A stretch of DNA of 64,000 nucleotides from Halomonas sp. KG2 (GTDB lineage: Bacteria > Pseudomonadota > Gammaproteobacteria > Pseudomonadales > Halomonadaceae): assembly GCA_030440445.1 (NCBI GenBank), contig CP098528.1, positions 1,116,001 through 1,180,000 on the forward strand. The letters run 5' to 3'. Of this stretch, positions 29,260 to 38,113 are shown piece by piece. Under the pieces are notes generated by a model. The model searched no databases, was not told the origin of the DNA, and saw nothing but the letters and a program-made list of their open reading frames with translations. The first letter of the stretch is position 1. Every line of letters begins with the position of its first letter. The translations under genes were made by a program, and so were the position numbers.

Positions 29260-29332
29260 GATAATTAGCTATATTGTAACCCCATATTGAGTGTCTGAGA
29301 ATGCCTGCTTCCTTGATGAAGTCGGAGGCGAC

Positions 29333-30898
29333 ATGTCATTCAGCTGTGATGTTCACACCCCTGGTAATACGGACACAGGCGGAAGCCCCTGCAACAAAGC
29401 TGGCATTAAAGAGTGGGCGGGGCTTGCGGTATTGGCCCTGCCCACCATGCTGCTTGGGCTCGATGTCACTATTCTCTACCTTGCGCTTCCTGCCTTAGCG
29501 GTAGATCTACAGCCTAGCAGTACTCAGGCGCTGTGGATTATGGATGCCTACGGCTTCATGATCGCTGGTTTTCTTATCACGATGGGCACGCTAGGGGATC
29601 GGGTTGGCCGACGTCGACTACTAATGATCGGGGCCTTTGCGTTTGCGGTCGCGTCAGTGTTTGCTGCTTATGCGCCTAATGCCGAGTGGCTTATTGTGGC
29701 GCGGGCAGTACTGGGTATTGCCGGAGCAACGCTGATGCCTTCTACGCTGGCCTTGATTAGCAATATGTTTTTTGATCTGCGCCAGCGCGCATTGGCGATT
29801 GGGATATGGGCGACCATGTTTGCACTGGGGATGGCCTTGGGGCCGGTAGTCGGTGGGTTGCTGTTAGCCCCCTTTTGGTGGGGAGCGGCTTTCCTAATTG
29901 CCGTGCCCATCGTCATCGTACTGCTATTAACTGCGCCATTACTGCTGCCGGAGTATCACAATCCGCAGGCAGGCCGTCTGGATATTTTAAGTGTTCTACT
30001 GCTGTTGATAGCAATTCTGCCCAGTATCTATGCCATAAAGGCGTTCTCTAAAGCCGGTGTGACGCCACTGGTATTGGCCACACTTGTGTTGGGAATCGTA
30101 GGAACACTGCTCTTTGTGCGTCGACAAAAGCAGCTTCTTGATCCTTTGCTTGATCTCAAACTGTTTGCCAGTAAAACCTTCACTGCTGCGCTGGTCATAA
30201 TGTTGCTAGGGCTGGTGGGTGTGGCGGGAATGATGCTTCTAGTCACTCAATATCTTCAGCTAGTAGCGGGCTACACGCCGCTGATTGCTGGGCTGTGGAT
30301 GGGGCCGCCAGCGCTGATGATGGTGCTTGCCGGTATTCTTGCTCCTATCTTGGCGCGCCGTATTCGGCCTGCGTTTGTTATTGCTGTCGCGCTGATGCTT
30401 GCAAGCATCGGCTGTGCTTTTCTGGCTCAAGTAGACCCGCTCTCTGTTCAGGTACTCCAGGTCGTTTTGGGATTTTCATTAGTGTATCTGGGGTTGGGCA
30501 CCATCGCTGCGCTGGGCACCGACTTGGTGGTAGGCGCGGCTCCTGCGGAAAAAGCTGGGTCCGCGTCGTCGATGTCCGAGATGGTTCAGGAGTTGGGTGT
30601 AGCGCTGGGCGTAGCACTTCTCGGTAGCCTGGGAACCTTGTTGTATCGCGTGCAGATTGCCAGTGCGATTCCTGATGAGGTGCCAGACGATGTCTCCCGT
30701 GCCCTTGGAGAAAGTTTGTGGTCCGCAACGTCCGTTGCTGAACGACTTCCCGGCGGGATACTTGAGCAAGCACAGTCAGCGTTTACGCAAGGAATGAATG
30801 CTGTGGCCATCGTCAGTGGCATCACTATTTTGGCGCTGGCGTTGTTGTCGGCTGCTAGCCTCCGGCATGTACAGGCAGTTGGTGAGAATGAGCACTAA
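29333..30898 (+). CDS. DHA2-family multidrug MFS transporter (QacA/SmvA type)
   Basis: A 521-residue, fourteen-helix exporter. Motifs: LGLDVTILYLALPALAVDL at helix 1, GTLGDRVGRRRLL in loop 2-3 and the helix 5 motif C region GMALGPVVGGLL. This pattern is typical of QacA/SmvA proton antiporters for quaternary amines and dyes. ATG 29333 follows GGAGG; the GTG at 29291 is less likely. It is divergent from its probable XRE repressor. Confidence 0.9.
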   Translation: MSFSCDVHTPGNTDTGGSPCNKAGIKEWAGLAVLALPTMLLGLDVTILYLALPALAVDLQPSSTQALWIMDAYGFMIAGFLITMGTLGDRVGRRRLLMIGAFAFAVASVFAAYAPNAEWLIVARAVLGIAGATLMPSTLALISNMFFDLRQRALAIGIWATMFALGMALGPVVGGLLLAPFWWGAAFLIAVPIVIVLLLTAPLLLPEYHNPQAGRLDILSVLLLLIAILPSIYAIKAFSKAGVTPLVLATLVLGIVGTLLFVRRQKQLLDPLLDLKLFASKTFTAALVIMLLGLVGVAGMMLLVTQYLQLVAGYTPLIAGLWMGPPALMMVLAGILAPILARRIRPAFVIAVALMLASIGCAFLAQVDPLSVQVLQVVLGFSLVYLGLGTIAALGTDLVVGAAPAEKAGSASSMSEMVQELGVALGVALLGSLGTLLYRVQIASAIPDEVPDDVSRALGESLWSATSVAERLPGGILEQAQSAFTQGMNAVAIVSGITILALALLSAASLRHVQAVGENEH

Positions 30899-30906
30899 AT
30901 TTTGAC

Positions 30907-30941
30907 ATGCAACTATTTGGTTGCATAATGTCATTATGACA
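30907..30941. promoter_or_regulatory. ArsR-type operator region
   Basis: ATGCAAC-N6-GTTGCAT (30907-30926) is a perfect seven-base dyad just upstream of the ArsR start. A second dyad, TGTCA-TTA-TGACA (30929-30941), overlaps the start codon. The first has the form found upstream of ArsR-AHSA1 operons and is the stronger autoregulatory candidate. Confidence 0.6.
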
Positions 30942-31265
30942 ACTAATCTCAATCTTGTTTTCAAAGCGCTCGCTGATCCCTCGCGGCGCCAGCTGCTGGA
31001 TAGCCTGTTTGAAAATAATGGGCAGGCCCTCAATGAGCTATGCGAACGACTCTCCATGAGTCGTCAGGGCGTTACCAGACACTTGGCGCTGCTGGAAGAA
31101 GCGGGGCTGGTGGTTACGGCGTGGCGGGGGAGAGAAAAGCTGCACTACCTCAATGCCGAGCCAATTCAGCAGATCCACCAACGCTGGGTCAGTAAGTTCA
31201 CTCACCAGCGGATTGCGGCGGTGGACAGTCTCAAACAGAAGCTTGAGGACCATCACAATGAGTAA
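30936..31265 (+). CDS. ArsR-family regulator
   Basis: A 109-residue winged-helix protein (NLVFKALADPSRRQLLDSLF, SMSRQGVTRHLALLEEAGLV). It lacks the metal-binding Cys motif of true arsenic sensors and belongs to the branch paired with AHSA1/SRPBCC proteins. ATG 30936 is chosen over TTG 30921. It overlaps the next gene by eight bases, and the dyad at its start suggests autorepression of the whole operon. Confidence 0.9.
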   Translation: MTTNLNLVFKALADPSRRQLLDSLFENNGQALNELCERLSMSRQGVTRHLALLEEAGLVVTAWRGREKLHYLNAEPIQQIHQRWVSKFTHQRIAAVDSLKQKLEDHHNE

Positions 31266-31749
31266 GCCCGATTTTGCCTACGTTATTTACATTAACACGA
31301 CGCCCGAGCAACTGTGGAAAGCGTTGACGGAAGGGGAGTTTACCCGCGAATACTGGGGTGGGCGGCAAATTACGTCGGAGTGGACAGCGGGAGCAACGGT
31401 TAAACTCGTCAAGGCCGATGGATCACTGGATTGGCGCGGCGAGGTGCTGGAGTCAGATCCGCCGCACCGTTTGTCCTATACCTTCATTCCTGAAAACGAT
31501 GACGAGATGCCAGGATACGAGGGCGAAAAAGTTGATCTGACGAGACCTGAAAAACCGTCTCGGGTCACGTTTGAGATTGCCGAGTATATGGGCCAAGTAC
31601 GCCTAACGCTGATTCACGATCAATTCGAGGAGAGCAGCAAGGTACTGCAAGGCATCAGCGTCGGCTGGCCATTCATTCTTTCCAGCCTCAAAAGCTTGCT
31701 GGAAGGCGGCAGCCCTTTGCTAAGGAGTGATACTGATGGCGCGCATTGA
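31258..31749 (+). CDS. AHSA1/SRPBCC-domain protein 1
   Basis: A 163-residue START-like ligand-pocket protein: FAYVIYINTTPEQLWKALTEGEFTREYWGG start and LLEGGSPLL end of the long C-terminal helix. Its ligand is unknown. Translationally coupled to ArsR (eight-base overlap) and to the following paralogue (14-base overlap). ArsR-AHSA1 pairs are common, but the job of the AHSA1 partner is not settled. Confidence 0.88.
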   Translation: MSKPDFAYVIYINTTPEQLWKALTEGEFTREYWGGRQITSEWTAGATVKLVKADGSLDWRGEVLESDPPHRLSYTFIPENDDEMPGYEGEKVDLTRPEKPSRVTFEIAEYMGQVRLTLIHDQFEESSKVLQGISVGWPFILSSLKSLLEGGSPLLRSDTDGAH

Positions 31750-32164
31750 ACATATTCAATACGTCAATGCCCCTCTTTCACGTGTTTACGAAGTGTTGAC
31801 TACGGCTCGTGGCCTGGCCGAGGTGTGGACCCAGGATTTAACATTCACTGCCCAACTTGATGCGGTCAATGAATTCCGATTTGGGGATGAGCACCCGACA
31901 AAGATGACGATCGTGGAGCTGGTGCCCAATGCTAAGATGACTTGGCAATGTATCGATTCAGACCCGGAGTGGATTGGGACCAGCATAAGTTTCGAGCTAG
32001 AACAACGAGGAGGCAAAACGGCCGTCACTCTCAAGCATACCGATTGGCGTGAAGTGACCGAGTTCTACCGTTTCTGCAACTATAACTGGGCGATATTTCT
32101 GCTGAGCCTTAAGCAATACTGTGAAGAAGGGGCCGGTATTCATTACCAGACCCGGACGTTTTAG
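31736..32164 (+). CDS. AHSA1/SRPBCC-domain protein 2
   Basis: A 142-residue protein of the same fold (IEHIQYVNAPLSRVYEVLTTARGLAEVWT; LKHTDWREVTEFYRFCNYNWAIFLLSLKQY). ATG 31736 lies behind TAAGGAGT, and the gene overlaps its predecessor. The two copies differ enough that they are not a recent duplication. Third gene of the ArsR operon; the Bcr-type MFS downstream starts 173 bases later and may be separate. Confidence 0.88.
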   Translation: MARIEHIQYVNAPLSRVYEVLTTARGLAEVWTQDLTFTAQLDAVNEFRFGDEHPTKMTIVELVPNAKMTWQCIDSDPEWIGTSISFELEQRGGKTAVTLKHTDWREVTEFYRFCNYNWAIFLLSLKQYCEEGAGIHYQTRTF

Positions 32165-32337
32165 TAGAGCCGCTGTTCAATTGTGACAAGCAAGCACGAT
32201 CAGCCTTTAGAATAATATTTTCCATATTGTTGTCGATATTTACCTCCCTCACACGACTGCTTGGCATAGGACATAGAACATAGGACGAAGCCATTTCGGC
32301 TTTCGGATGAACACACTTATTGATAAAGGAATATTCA

Positions 32338-33534
32338 GTGAAAACCGATATGATCAAAATGGCACTGGTGCTCGGCCTGCTGAGCTGGATCGGCCCTTTT
32401 GCCATTGATATGTATCTGCCTGCTATGCCGGCCATCAGTGAAGACCTGGGGGCGTCAGTGTCGGCCGCTCAATGGACGTTGATGTCGTTCTTCATTGCAT
32501 TTGGTATCTGTCAGCTTTTTTACGGACCGGCCTCCGATGTGCTCGGCCGCAAGCCACCGCTCTACTTTGGCCTTGGTATCTTCGGTGTCGCCTCGATTGG
32601 TTGTGCATTTGCGCCCACCATCGAATGGCTGATTGCTTTGCGCTTTTTGCAAGGTATGGGGGCGGCTGCGGTCATGTCCATTCCGCGCGCGGTGATCCGT
32701 GACCGCTACACTGGCACCGAGGCGACGCGCATGATGTCCACCATCATGTTGGTAATCGCCGTTTCACCCATGCTGGCACCCCTGATGGGCACCTCGATCA
32801 TCGTGCCCTTCGGCTGGCGTGCTGTCTTTCTGGCAGTCGCCATTGCCACGCTGTTGGGCCTGTTTCTGACCGGCTTCGCTTTGAAGGAAACGTTGGCCCC
32901 GGCAGACCGCGCACCTTTTCGCTTCAACGCTATGATGAACGCTTTCGGCGTATTGTTCCGGGACTCGGGATATATGGGCCTGACGTTGATTGGTGGTATG
33001 GGCATGGCCAGTTTCTTTGCCTTTCTGGCCACCGCCTCGTTTCTCTACACCGGTTACTACGGCCTTACAGCATTCCAGTTCAGCCTTGCGTTCGCACTGA
33101 ACGCCCTGGGGTTCTTTACCACCAGCCAAATTGCCTCCAATCTCGGTGTCCGTTTCGGCTCCATCACGGTGGTGAAATGGGCGGTGGCCTGTTACGCCGT
33201 GTCGGCCTGCCTGATGTTTACGCTGGTGGCGCTGGGATACACCAGTTTCCCGCTGCTGGTGGGAATGCTGATTACAACCTTTGCGTTTCTTGGTCTGGTG
33301 ATTCCCACGTCCATGGTGTTGTCGCTGGAGGAACACGGCCCCATCGCCGGTACAGCGGCGGCCCTGGGCGGCACCCTGCAAATGATGCTGGGCGCGGTCG
33401 CCATCGCTGTGGTCAGTGTGGTGTTCGACGGCACCCCACTGATGCTGACCGCAGCCATCGCACTGTGCTCGCTGGTGGCAGCGGGCCTGTCGCTGTTGAC
33501 CTTGCGCGGTACGTCACAAGAGGCCGTGGTCTAA
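32338..33534 (+). CDS. Bcr/CflA-family drug-resistance MFS transporter
   Basis: A 398-residue, twelve-helix proton antiporter. Signatures: GPFAIDMYLPAMPAISEDLG at helix 1 with the Asp-Met-Tyr motif of the Bcr family, GPASDVLGRKPPLYFGL in loop 2-3, and RFLQGMGAAAVMSIPRAVIRDRY at helix 4. GTG 32338 is chosen because AAAGGA lies eight bases upstream; ATG 32350 is the alternative. The 178 bases after the stop hold no gene that I can support. Confidence 0.88.
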   Translation: MKTDMIKMALVLGLLSWIGPFAIDMYLPAMPAISEDLGASVSAAQWTLMSFFIAFGICQLFYGPASDVLGRKPPLYFGLGIFGVASIGCAFAPTIEWLIALRFLQGMGAAAVMSIPRAVIRDRYTGTEATRMMSTIMLVIAVSPMLAPLMGTSIIVPFGWRAVFLAVAIATLLGLFLTGFALKETLAPADRAPFRFNAMMNAFGVLFRDSGYMGLTLIGGMGMASFFAFLATASFLYTGYYGLTAFQFSLAFALNALGFFTTSQIASNLGVRFGSITVVKWAVACYAVSACLMFTLVALGYTSFPLLVGMLITTFAFLGLVIPTSMVLSLEEHGPIAGTAAALGGTLQMMLGAVAIAVVSVVFDGTPLMLTAAIALCSLVAAGLSLLTLRGTSQEAVV

Positions 33535-33712
33535 GGTTTTTGAAAGATGTCACATTGAACCGCGCCCGAGTGCTGTTACCGATCTGCTCTCAGGTCCCGC
33601 TATCCAAGCAAACGAGATCGGCAATATCCCTAGGTTCGTTGTCACGCGGGATGGGCTTAGCCAACGCGCTGAACGTCCGGTATTTCGCTACGCAAATAGT
33701 CAGCGAGCGTCA

Positions 33713-34528
33713 TTAAATGAAATTAGCGGATTCAGCTTGGTAGGCGTTATGGAGCAAATTGATGAACGGTGTTGCTTCTGCAAAAGCCGTTGAATCAATG
33801 GCCGTGACGGCGATCCCCGGTGTCCATGAGTTCATCACCGCCGCACCGGACAGTTCTCGAAGCCGTTCGGTGGTAATGACCTCATGACGCTGGGGAATCC
33901 CAAGGCGATCCAGTTGACGCTGGATGATGCTCATCATGGTGCCCTGTAGTATCTCGGCCTGTGGCCAGATAACCGCCTCGCCGTCCCAAAAGACAAGGTT
34001 CCATATCGTTGCTTCGCTCAGGTGCCCGTGGCTGTCAACAAAAGCTGCATCGTCGAAGCCCTGGCGTATGGCTTGATGTAGATAGAAGGTTTTGCCGGAT
34101 TCACCAACATGTTTTATGGCGGCCAAAGGTCTTTCATGTGCCACCGTACCCAGCCTCAGCGGGCCTGTGGGGCCTTGAGAGGGGGCACCTGTGCGGATGA
34201 GCACTGCTAGCTCCCCATCCATACTGGCCGCCGTGAACTCACCATTACGGGAAAAGATGGTGACTGTTAGTGACTGGTCTTTCGGACCCTCATCAATGGC
34301 TGTTCTGATGTAGGACAAGAGCTGTTCATCGGGAAACGCTCTGCCAAAAAAGTCTATTGAAGCGTTTCGTAGGCGATCTAAGTGCAGGTCTAGCCCTTTA
34401 ACCTTGCGGTCTCGTACCTGCATTGCTGTGAAATGCGCAAACCCGGCAAAGGCCAGGGGTATCAGCTCTGAAAGAGTGGCTGGCTGCCCATTGATATGGG
34501 CCTGAACATTGCTGACGTTAGCAGACAT
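33713..34528 (-). CDS. Class IV aminotransferase-family protein
   Basis: A 271-residue PLP enzyme of the IlvE/PabC/D-amino-acid transaminase fold. A Lys sits in the AAIKHVGE segment at the place of the Schiff-base lysine, followed by SEATIWNLVFWDG matching the PLP-phosphate segment. Substrate not predictable: branched-chain, aminodeoxychorismate or D-amino acid classes are all possible. Divergent from a MerR gene across a spacer with a good MerR dyad. Confidence 0.83.
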   Translation of the reverse strand: MSANVSNVQAHINGQPATLSELIPLAFAGFAHFTAMQVRDRKVKGLDLHLDRLRNASIDFFGRAFPDEQLLSYIRTAIDEGPKDQSLTVTIFSRNGEFTAASMDGELAVLIRTGAPSQGPTGPLRLGTVAHERPLAAIKHVGESGKTFYLHQAIRQGFDDAAFVDSHGHLSEATIWNLVFWDGEAVIWPQAEILQGTMMSIIQRQLDRLGIPQRHEVITTERLRELSGAAVMNSWTPGIAVTAIDSTAFAEATPFINLLHNAYQAESANFI

Positions 34529-34574
34529 AACATTGACTCCTGATTGAACTGGCAGTGAGGAGTCACTACCCTAA

Positions 34575-34596
34575 ACCCTTACAGTGCTGTGAGGGT
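34575..34596. promoter_or_regulatory. MerR-type operator
   Basis: ACCCTTACAG-TG-CTGTGAGGGT, a ten-base dyad with one mismatch pair, lies 13 bases upstream of the MerR start, between the divergent aminotransferase and MerR genes. Dyads of this size in a stretched spacer are the normal MerR-family operator. Confidence 0.65.
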
Positions 34597-34608
34597 CAAG
34601 AGGGGGAA

Positions 34609-34962
34609 ATGAAAATAGGCGAATTAGCAAAACGTACCGACGTGAGCATCCGCATGCTGCGTTACTATGAAGAGGCAGGTTTGCTGAAGCCGAAGCGCAG
34701 CGCGAGTGGGTATCGTGATTATGCTCCGGATGAGGTCCGCACTGTTGAGCGGATCAAGCTGCTTGGTTCGGCAGGCATGACCCTTGCGACTATCCAGCAG
34801 TTCTTACCCTGTGTGAGAGGCGAGGAGCCTGTCTTCGAACCCTGTGACGAACTACGCAATGTCTTGCACGAACAAATTCGTCTTGCTGACCAGAAAGCGG
34901 CGAAACTGGCCCAAAGCCGAGCCATTCTGGAGAGTTTCCTGTGCGATATAGAACGGCGCTAA
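34609..34962 (+). CDS. MerR-family transcriptional regulator
   Basis: A 117-residue regulator with the MerR HTH (IGELAKRTDVSIRMLRYYEEAGLLKPKRSASGYRDY) and a dimerisation helix (LRNVLHEQIRLADQKAAKLAQSRAILESF). Two cysteines (LPCVRGEEPVFEPCDEL) lie between, a spacing unlike the clustered Cys of SoxR, so it is not an iron-sulfur redox sensor. ATG 34609 follows AGGGGG. The ligand is unknown. Confidence 0.9.
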   Translation: MKIGELAKRTDVSIRMLRYYEEAGLLKPKRSASGYRDYAPDEVRTVERIKLLGSAGMTLATIQQFLPCVRGEEPVFEPCDELRNVLHEQIRLADQKAAKLAQSRAILESFLCDIERR

Positions 34963-35042
34963 AGCGGTAGGTAGCGGTAATTTCAAGGGGCATATAATGC
35001 TTGAGACACCACGTTTTTACTGAGTGGTCTATCCCAAAGGAG

Positions 35043-35071
35043 AGCCGGGGAGTTTCACTGCCCCCCGGCTT
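35043..35071. terminator. Bidirectional hairpin between convergent merR and MFS genes
   Basis: AGCCGGGG pairs with CCCCGGCT, closing a loop of about ten bases. T-rich sequence follows on the plus side; the minus side has no clear T run. It separates convergent genes. Confidence 0.65.
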
Positions 35072-35079
35072 TCTTGCTA

Positions 35080-36297
35080 TCAGGCTTGGCTCTTTGAGCG
35101 TGGCCCAAATGACAGCACAAGCAGTGTTCCCAGGCTGGTAGTGATCAGGGCTAGTAAGGGCCCACCTAAAGCGCCGAGGTAATCCACTAATATACCGCCG
35201 CCTATGGCGCCACTGGCGATAGCAACCTGAAAGGCGGCAACTATCAAGCCTCCTGCCGCTTCAACCTGATCCGGCGCAGCACGAACTATCCAGGTTTGAA
35301 ATCCGATGGGAAAAGCGCCAAAAGCAAACCCCCACAGTGCGATAGATACAGCAGTAACGCTGGCTAAACTACCCGCGAACAGTAACGTAATGGTGATCGC
35401 AATAATGAGTGCCCCACCAAACATAATGGCGTTGCGCTCGCTACGTTCAGCGATAAATGCACCGGCGAAATTGCCAAAGAAGCCACCAATACCAAAGCCG
35501 AGCAGTACAGCAGAGATTGCACTGACGGATAGTTGCGCCACCTCTTCAAGGAGCGGTCGTATGTAGGTAAATCCGGCAAAATGACCTGAAATCATCAGCA
35601 CCACGGCTAGTAGCACAACGCGAACCTGCGTGCGTTTGAGCAGATGGAAGAGAGTGCGCAGATTTGGGTTGTCTTTTGGCGGCATGGCGGGAACGGCGAA
35701 AAGCTGAGCCACGAGCGTTACCAGACTAAGGCAACCGGCGGCAATAAACGCACTGCGCCACCCCCAGAGACCACCAATATAGGCGCCCAGAGGCGCTGCA
35801 CAAACGGTAGCGACAGACACACCTGTCAGAACAATAGACATAGCGCGTGCAAACAGGTTATCGGGCACCATGCGCATTGCTAGCGCGGCGGACATCGACC
35901 AGAACCCTCCCAAGGCAATTCCCAGCAATACTCGAGCAATAATTAAAATAAAATAGCTACTAGCTGTGGCCGCAAGGGCGTTGGAAATGACGAGTAACAG
36001 CGTTAACAAAAGCAGCACAAACCTGCGATCAAAATTGCGCGTCAGGAGTGGGATTGTTAGCGCGGCAAGTGCAGCGACCGCAGCGGTAGCCGTGACCGCC
36101 TGGCCCGCGGCGCCAACGGAGATACTGAGATCTGCTGCCATGGCAGTCAGCAAGCTAGCCGGTAAAAACTCAGCAGTCACCAAACCAAACACCCCCAGCG
36201 CGAGGCTGACAATACCCATCCAATTGGCTTGGGCAGGTTCAGCGGTGGGTGTGGCTATCAGTAACTGTGGGTTGGCAGAGCAAGTGGTGTCGTTCAT
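35080..36297 (-). CDS. DHA1-type MFS exporter
   Basis: A 405-residue, twelve-helix transporter: NWMGIVSLALGVFGLVTAEFLPASL at helix 1, LLTRNFDRRFVLLL in loop 2-3, RVLLGIALGGFWSMSAALAMRMVP at helix 4-5. This layout recalls NepI/AraJ-like DHA1 exporters; substrate unknown. ATG 36297 matches the family N-terminus. It is divergent from the AraC gene at 36410, probably its regulator. Confidence 0.88.
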   Translation of the reverse strand: MNDTTCSANPQLLIATPTAEPAQANWMGIVSLALGVFGLVTAEFLPASLLTAMAADLSISVGAAGQAVTATAAVAALAALTIPLLTRNFDRRFVLLLLTLLLVISNALAATASSYFILIIARVLLGIALGGFWSMSAALAMRMVPDNLFARAMSIVLTGVSVATVCAAPLGAYIGGLWGWRSAFIAAGCLSLVTLVAQLFAVPAMPPKDNPNLRTLFHLLKRTQVRVVLLAVVLMISGHFAGFTYIRPLLEEVAQLSVSAISAVLLGFGIGGFFGNFAGAFIAERSERNAIMFGGALIIAITITLLFAGSLASVTAVSIALWGFAFGAFPIGFQTWIVRAAPDQVEAAGGLIVAAFQVAIASGAIGGGILVDYLGALGGPLLALITTSLGTLLVLSFGPRSKSQA

Positions 36298-36382
36298 TGC
36301 AGGCCTACTAAAGTGGTAGTTGAAGCTGCAGTGTAGAGTTAAGGTTTTGGCTTTTCTATGATATAAAAACCTAAAAGCATGA

Positions 36383-36398
36383 CTATTTGTCCAAATAG
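36383..36398. promoter_or_regulatory. Dyad upstream of the AraC gene
   Basis: CTATTTG-TC-CAAATAG is a perfect seven-base inverted repeat 11 bases before the AraC ATG at 36410, in the divergent spacer with the MFS gene. It could be an operator for either gene. Confidence 0.45.
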
Positions 36399-36409
36399 AG
36401 CCCATTGAT

Positions 36410-37345
36410 ATGCGCGATACCTTAACTGAAATTCTGCTCGGCCTGCGCCTTGAGGGCGTTGAGTATGGTCGCTGCCTGCTGCGCCCCCCTTGGGCCGTCG
36501 CAACCGCAGCCCAGACAGCAGCACATTTTCATTTTGTAGCTCAAGGCGGGTGCTGGTTGCGTACCGAGACAACCGACTGGACATATCTCAACCCTGGAGA
36601 TGCGGTGCTCTTTCCGCGTGGAGCGTCCCATGTAATGGCCAGCTCGCAAGACGTGCCTGCAGTGGATGAGGCTACGTTGGCGCGTAGGCCGGTCTCTGAG
36701 AATATTTATCTGGTGAACAGTGAATCAAAAGAGGGCGACATTGAACCGAATGTACTTTTTTGTGGTGCCATGCACTTCAATCTCGACCCGCTACATCCAC
36801 TGATCGCGATGATGCCTGACATGATGCGCGCTAGCGATTTGGCTAAACGCGACCCATCGGTACCTGCCTTACTGGAAGCAATGGAGCGAGAAATTAGCCT
36901 GGATCGGGTCGGTGCCTGCGGCATACTTGCCCGTTTGGCCGATGTGCTGGCAGCCAGTATTATTCGTGCTTGGATTGAGTGTGCCAGCAGCGACGACTCC
37001 AGCGGTTGGATTGCCGCCGTGCGTTGTCCCCAGCTCGGCAAGGTACTGACAGCCATCCACACGCAACCGGAGCGCGATTGGTCCGTTGCTGAGCTAGCCC
37101 ATGTCATGGGGGCTTCGCGTTCCAGCTTTAACGAGAAGTTCAGCCGTATGTTAGGTGTGACTCCTGCCAAGTATGTGGCGCGGGTAAAGATGTTTCAGGC
37201 TCGACAGTGGATAGCGCGGGATAATATGCGCATCGCCGTGGCCGCTAACCGGCTTGGCTATGACTCCGAAGCCTCATTCAGTCGCGCGTTCAAACGGATT
37301 ATTGGACACCCACCGAGTGAAGCACGTGTAGTAGAGATCGTGTGA
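36410..37345 (+). CDS. AraC-family regulator with cupin domain
   Basis: A 311-residue regulator: N-terminal cupin (AHFHFVAQGGCWLRTETTDWTYLNPGDAVLFPRGASH) and C-terminal double HTH (WSVAELAHVMGASRSSFNEKFSRMLGVTPAKYVARVKMFQARQWI; RLGYDSEASFSRAFKRIIGHPP). Such cupin-AraC proteins usually control an adjacent exporter. The HTH part is duplicated as a 96-base stub at 28348. Confidence 0.9.
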   Translation: MRDTLTEILLGLRLEGVEYGRCLLRPPWAVATAAQTAAHFHFVAQGGCWLRTETTDWTYLNPGDAVLFPRGASHVMASSQDVPAVDEATLARRPVSENIYLVNSESKEGDIEPNVLFCGAMHFNLDPLHPLIAMMPDMMRASDLAKRDPSVPALLEAMEREISLDRVGACGILARLADVLAASIIRAWIECASSDDSSGWIAAVRCPQLGKVLTAIHTQPERDWSVAELAHVMGASRSSFNEKFSRMLGVTPAKYVARVKMFQARQWIARDNMRIAVAANRLGYDSEASFSRAFKRIIGHPPSEARVVEIV

Positions 37346-37545
37346 CGGTGGAACCTTCTCTTCAGTACCTTGTGAGAACCAGAAGGTGCCGATAACTGAG
37401 GGAACACTTTCGAGCGCAGTAGCGCAGCGGCATGCTGGAAGCTTTCAAATATTCCGAATATTGCACTGAGCAGGCTCAAGTCATACAAGGGCGCAAGGGC
37501 AGGATCGTCGCCGGACGGCTAATGTTTTTTAAATTATCCCCGCCA

Positions 37546-37572
37546 TGTCACAAACCCTGAGGCTATTCCGTC
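37546..37572 (+). promoter_or_regulatory. ECF41-type sigma-factor promoter
   Basis: TGTCACA (37546-37552) and CGTC (37569-37572) are separated by exactly 16 bases. This is the published recognition pattern of ECF41-family sigma factors, and an ECF41-type gene lies two genes downstream. Hence the operon CMD-RidA-sigma is probably autoregulated. The rest of the 287-base spacer 37346-37632 shows no gene. Confidence 0.8.
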
Positions 37573-37632
37573 TACCTCTGTAGAGCTTCCCGTGGAAAGG
37601 TTCCACACCACTCACTGCAGAGGAATAGAACG

Positions 37633-38091
37633 ATGGAAATACGCCTGAATGCCTATAAAGCCTCCCCAGAAGGCATTGCCGCGATGACGAAGCTAGAGGA
37701 GTACGTGCGTCATTGTGGGTTGGAGTTTAGCCTGGCTATGCTGGTTAAAACACGCGCCTCTCAGATCAACGGCTGTGCCTATTGCCTGCATATGCATACC
37801 AGTGATGCCCGTGCCGCGGGGGAGAGCGAGGAGCGGCTCTACCTGTTGTCTGCATGGCGCGAGTCCACTCTTTATACACCTCGGGAGAGGGCGGCGTTGG
37901 CCTGGACCGAAGCCTTAACACGGCTGCCTGACACTGGTGCTCCAGCTAAGGATTACGAGCAGGGCCTGGAGAGCTTTACTGAGAAGGAGCTTGTGGACCT
38001 AACGCTGCTGATTGGTGCGATTAATGTTTGGAACCGGATCAGTGTAGGCTTTCGTTCGGTTCATCCTAATGAGGCGAAAATAGCCCGCTGA
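37633..38091 (+). CDS. Carboxymuconolactone-decarboxylase/AhpD-fold protein
   Basis: A 152-residue AhpD-like helical protein with the redox motif CAYCLHMH (CxxC followed by His two residues on). This motif supports peroxidase or disulfide activity rather than true lactone decarboxylation. CMD-domain proteins are the commonest genomic partners of ECF41 sigma factors. It is the first gene behind the ECF41 promoter; RidA-like and sigma genes follow in the same direction. Confidence 0.9.
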   Translation: MEIRLNAYKASPEGIAAMTKLEEYVRHCGLEFSLAMLVKTRASQINGCAYCLHMHTSDARAAGESEERLYLLSAWRESTLYTPRERAALAWTEALTRLPDTGAPAKDYEQGLESFTEKELVDLTLLIGAINVWNRISVGFRSVHPNEAKIAR

Positions 38092-38113
38092 TCAACGTTC
38101 AGGAGTTCGTGTC

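Noticed and set aside
32764..33381. 205-codon minus-strand ORF opposite the Bcr-type MFS gene
   Set aside because: Gln/His/Arg-rich shadow translation without a domain; the plus-strand MFS frame is clear.
33548..33580. Second ECF41 promoter (TGTCACA at 33548)
   Set aside because: No CGTC at the required 16-base spacing and no gene follows on that strand.
34609..34962. MerR gene as the SoxR that would bind the box at 40861
   Set aside because: Its two cysteines are 13 residues apart in an acidic loop, not the four-Cys iron-sulfur cluster of SoxR, and its own operator differs.
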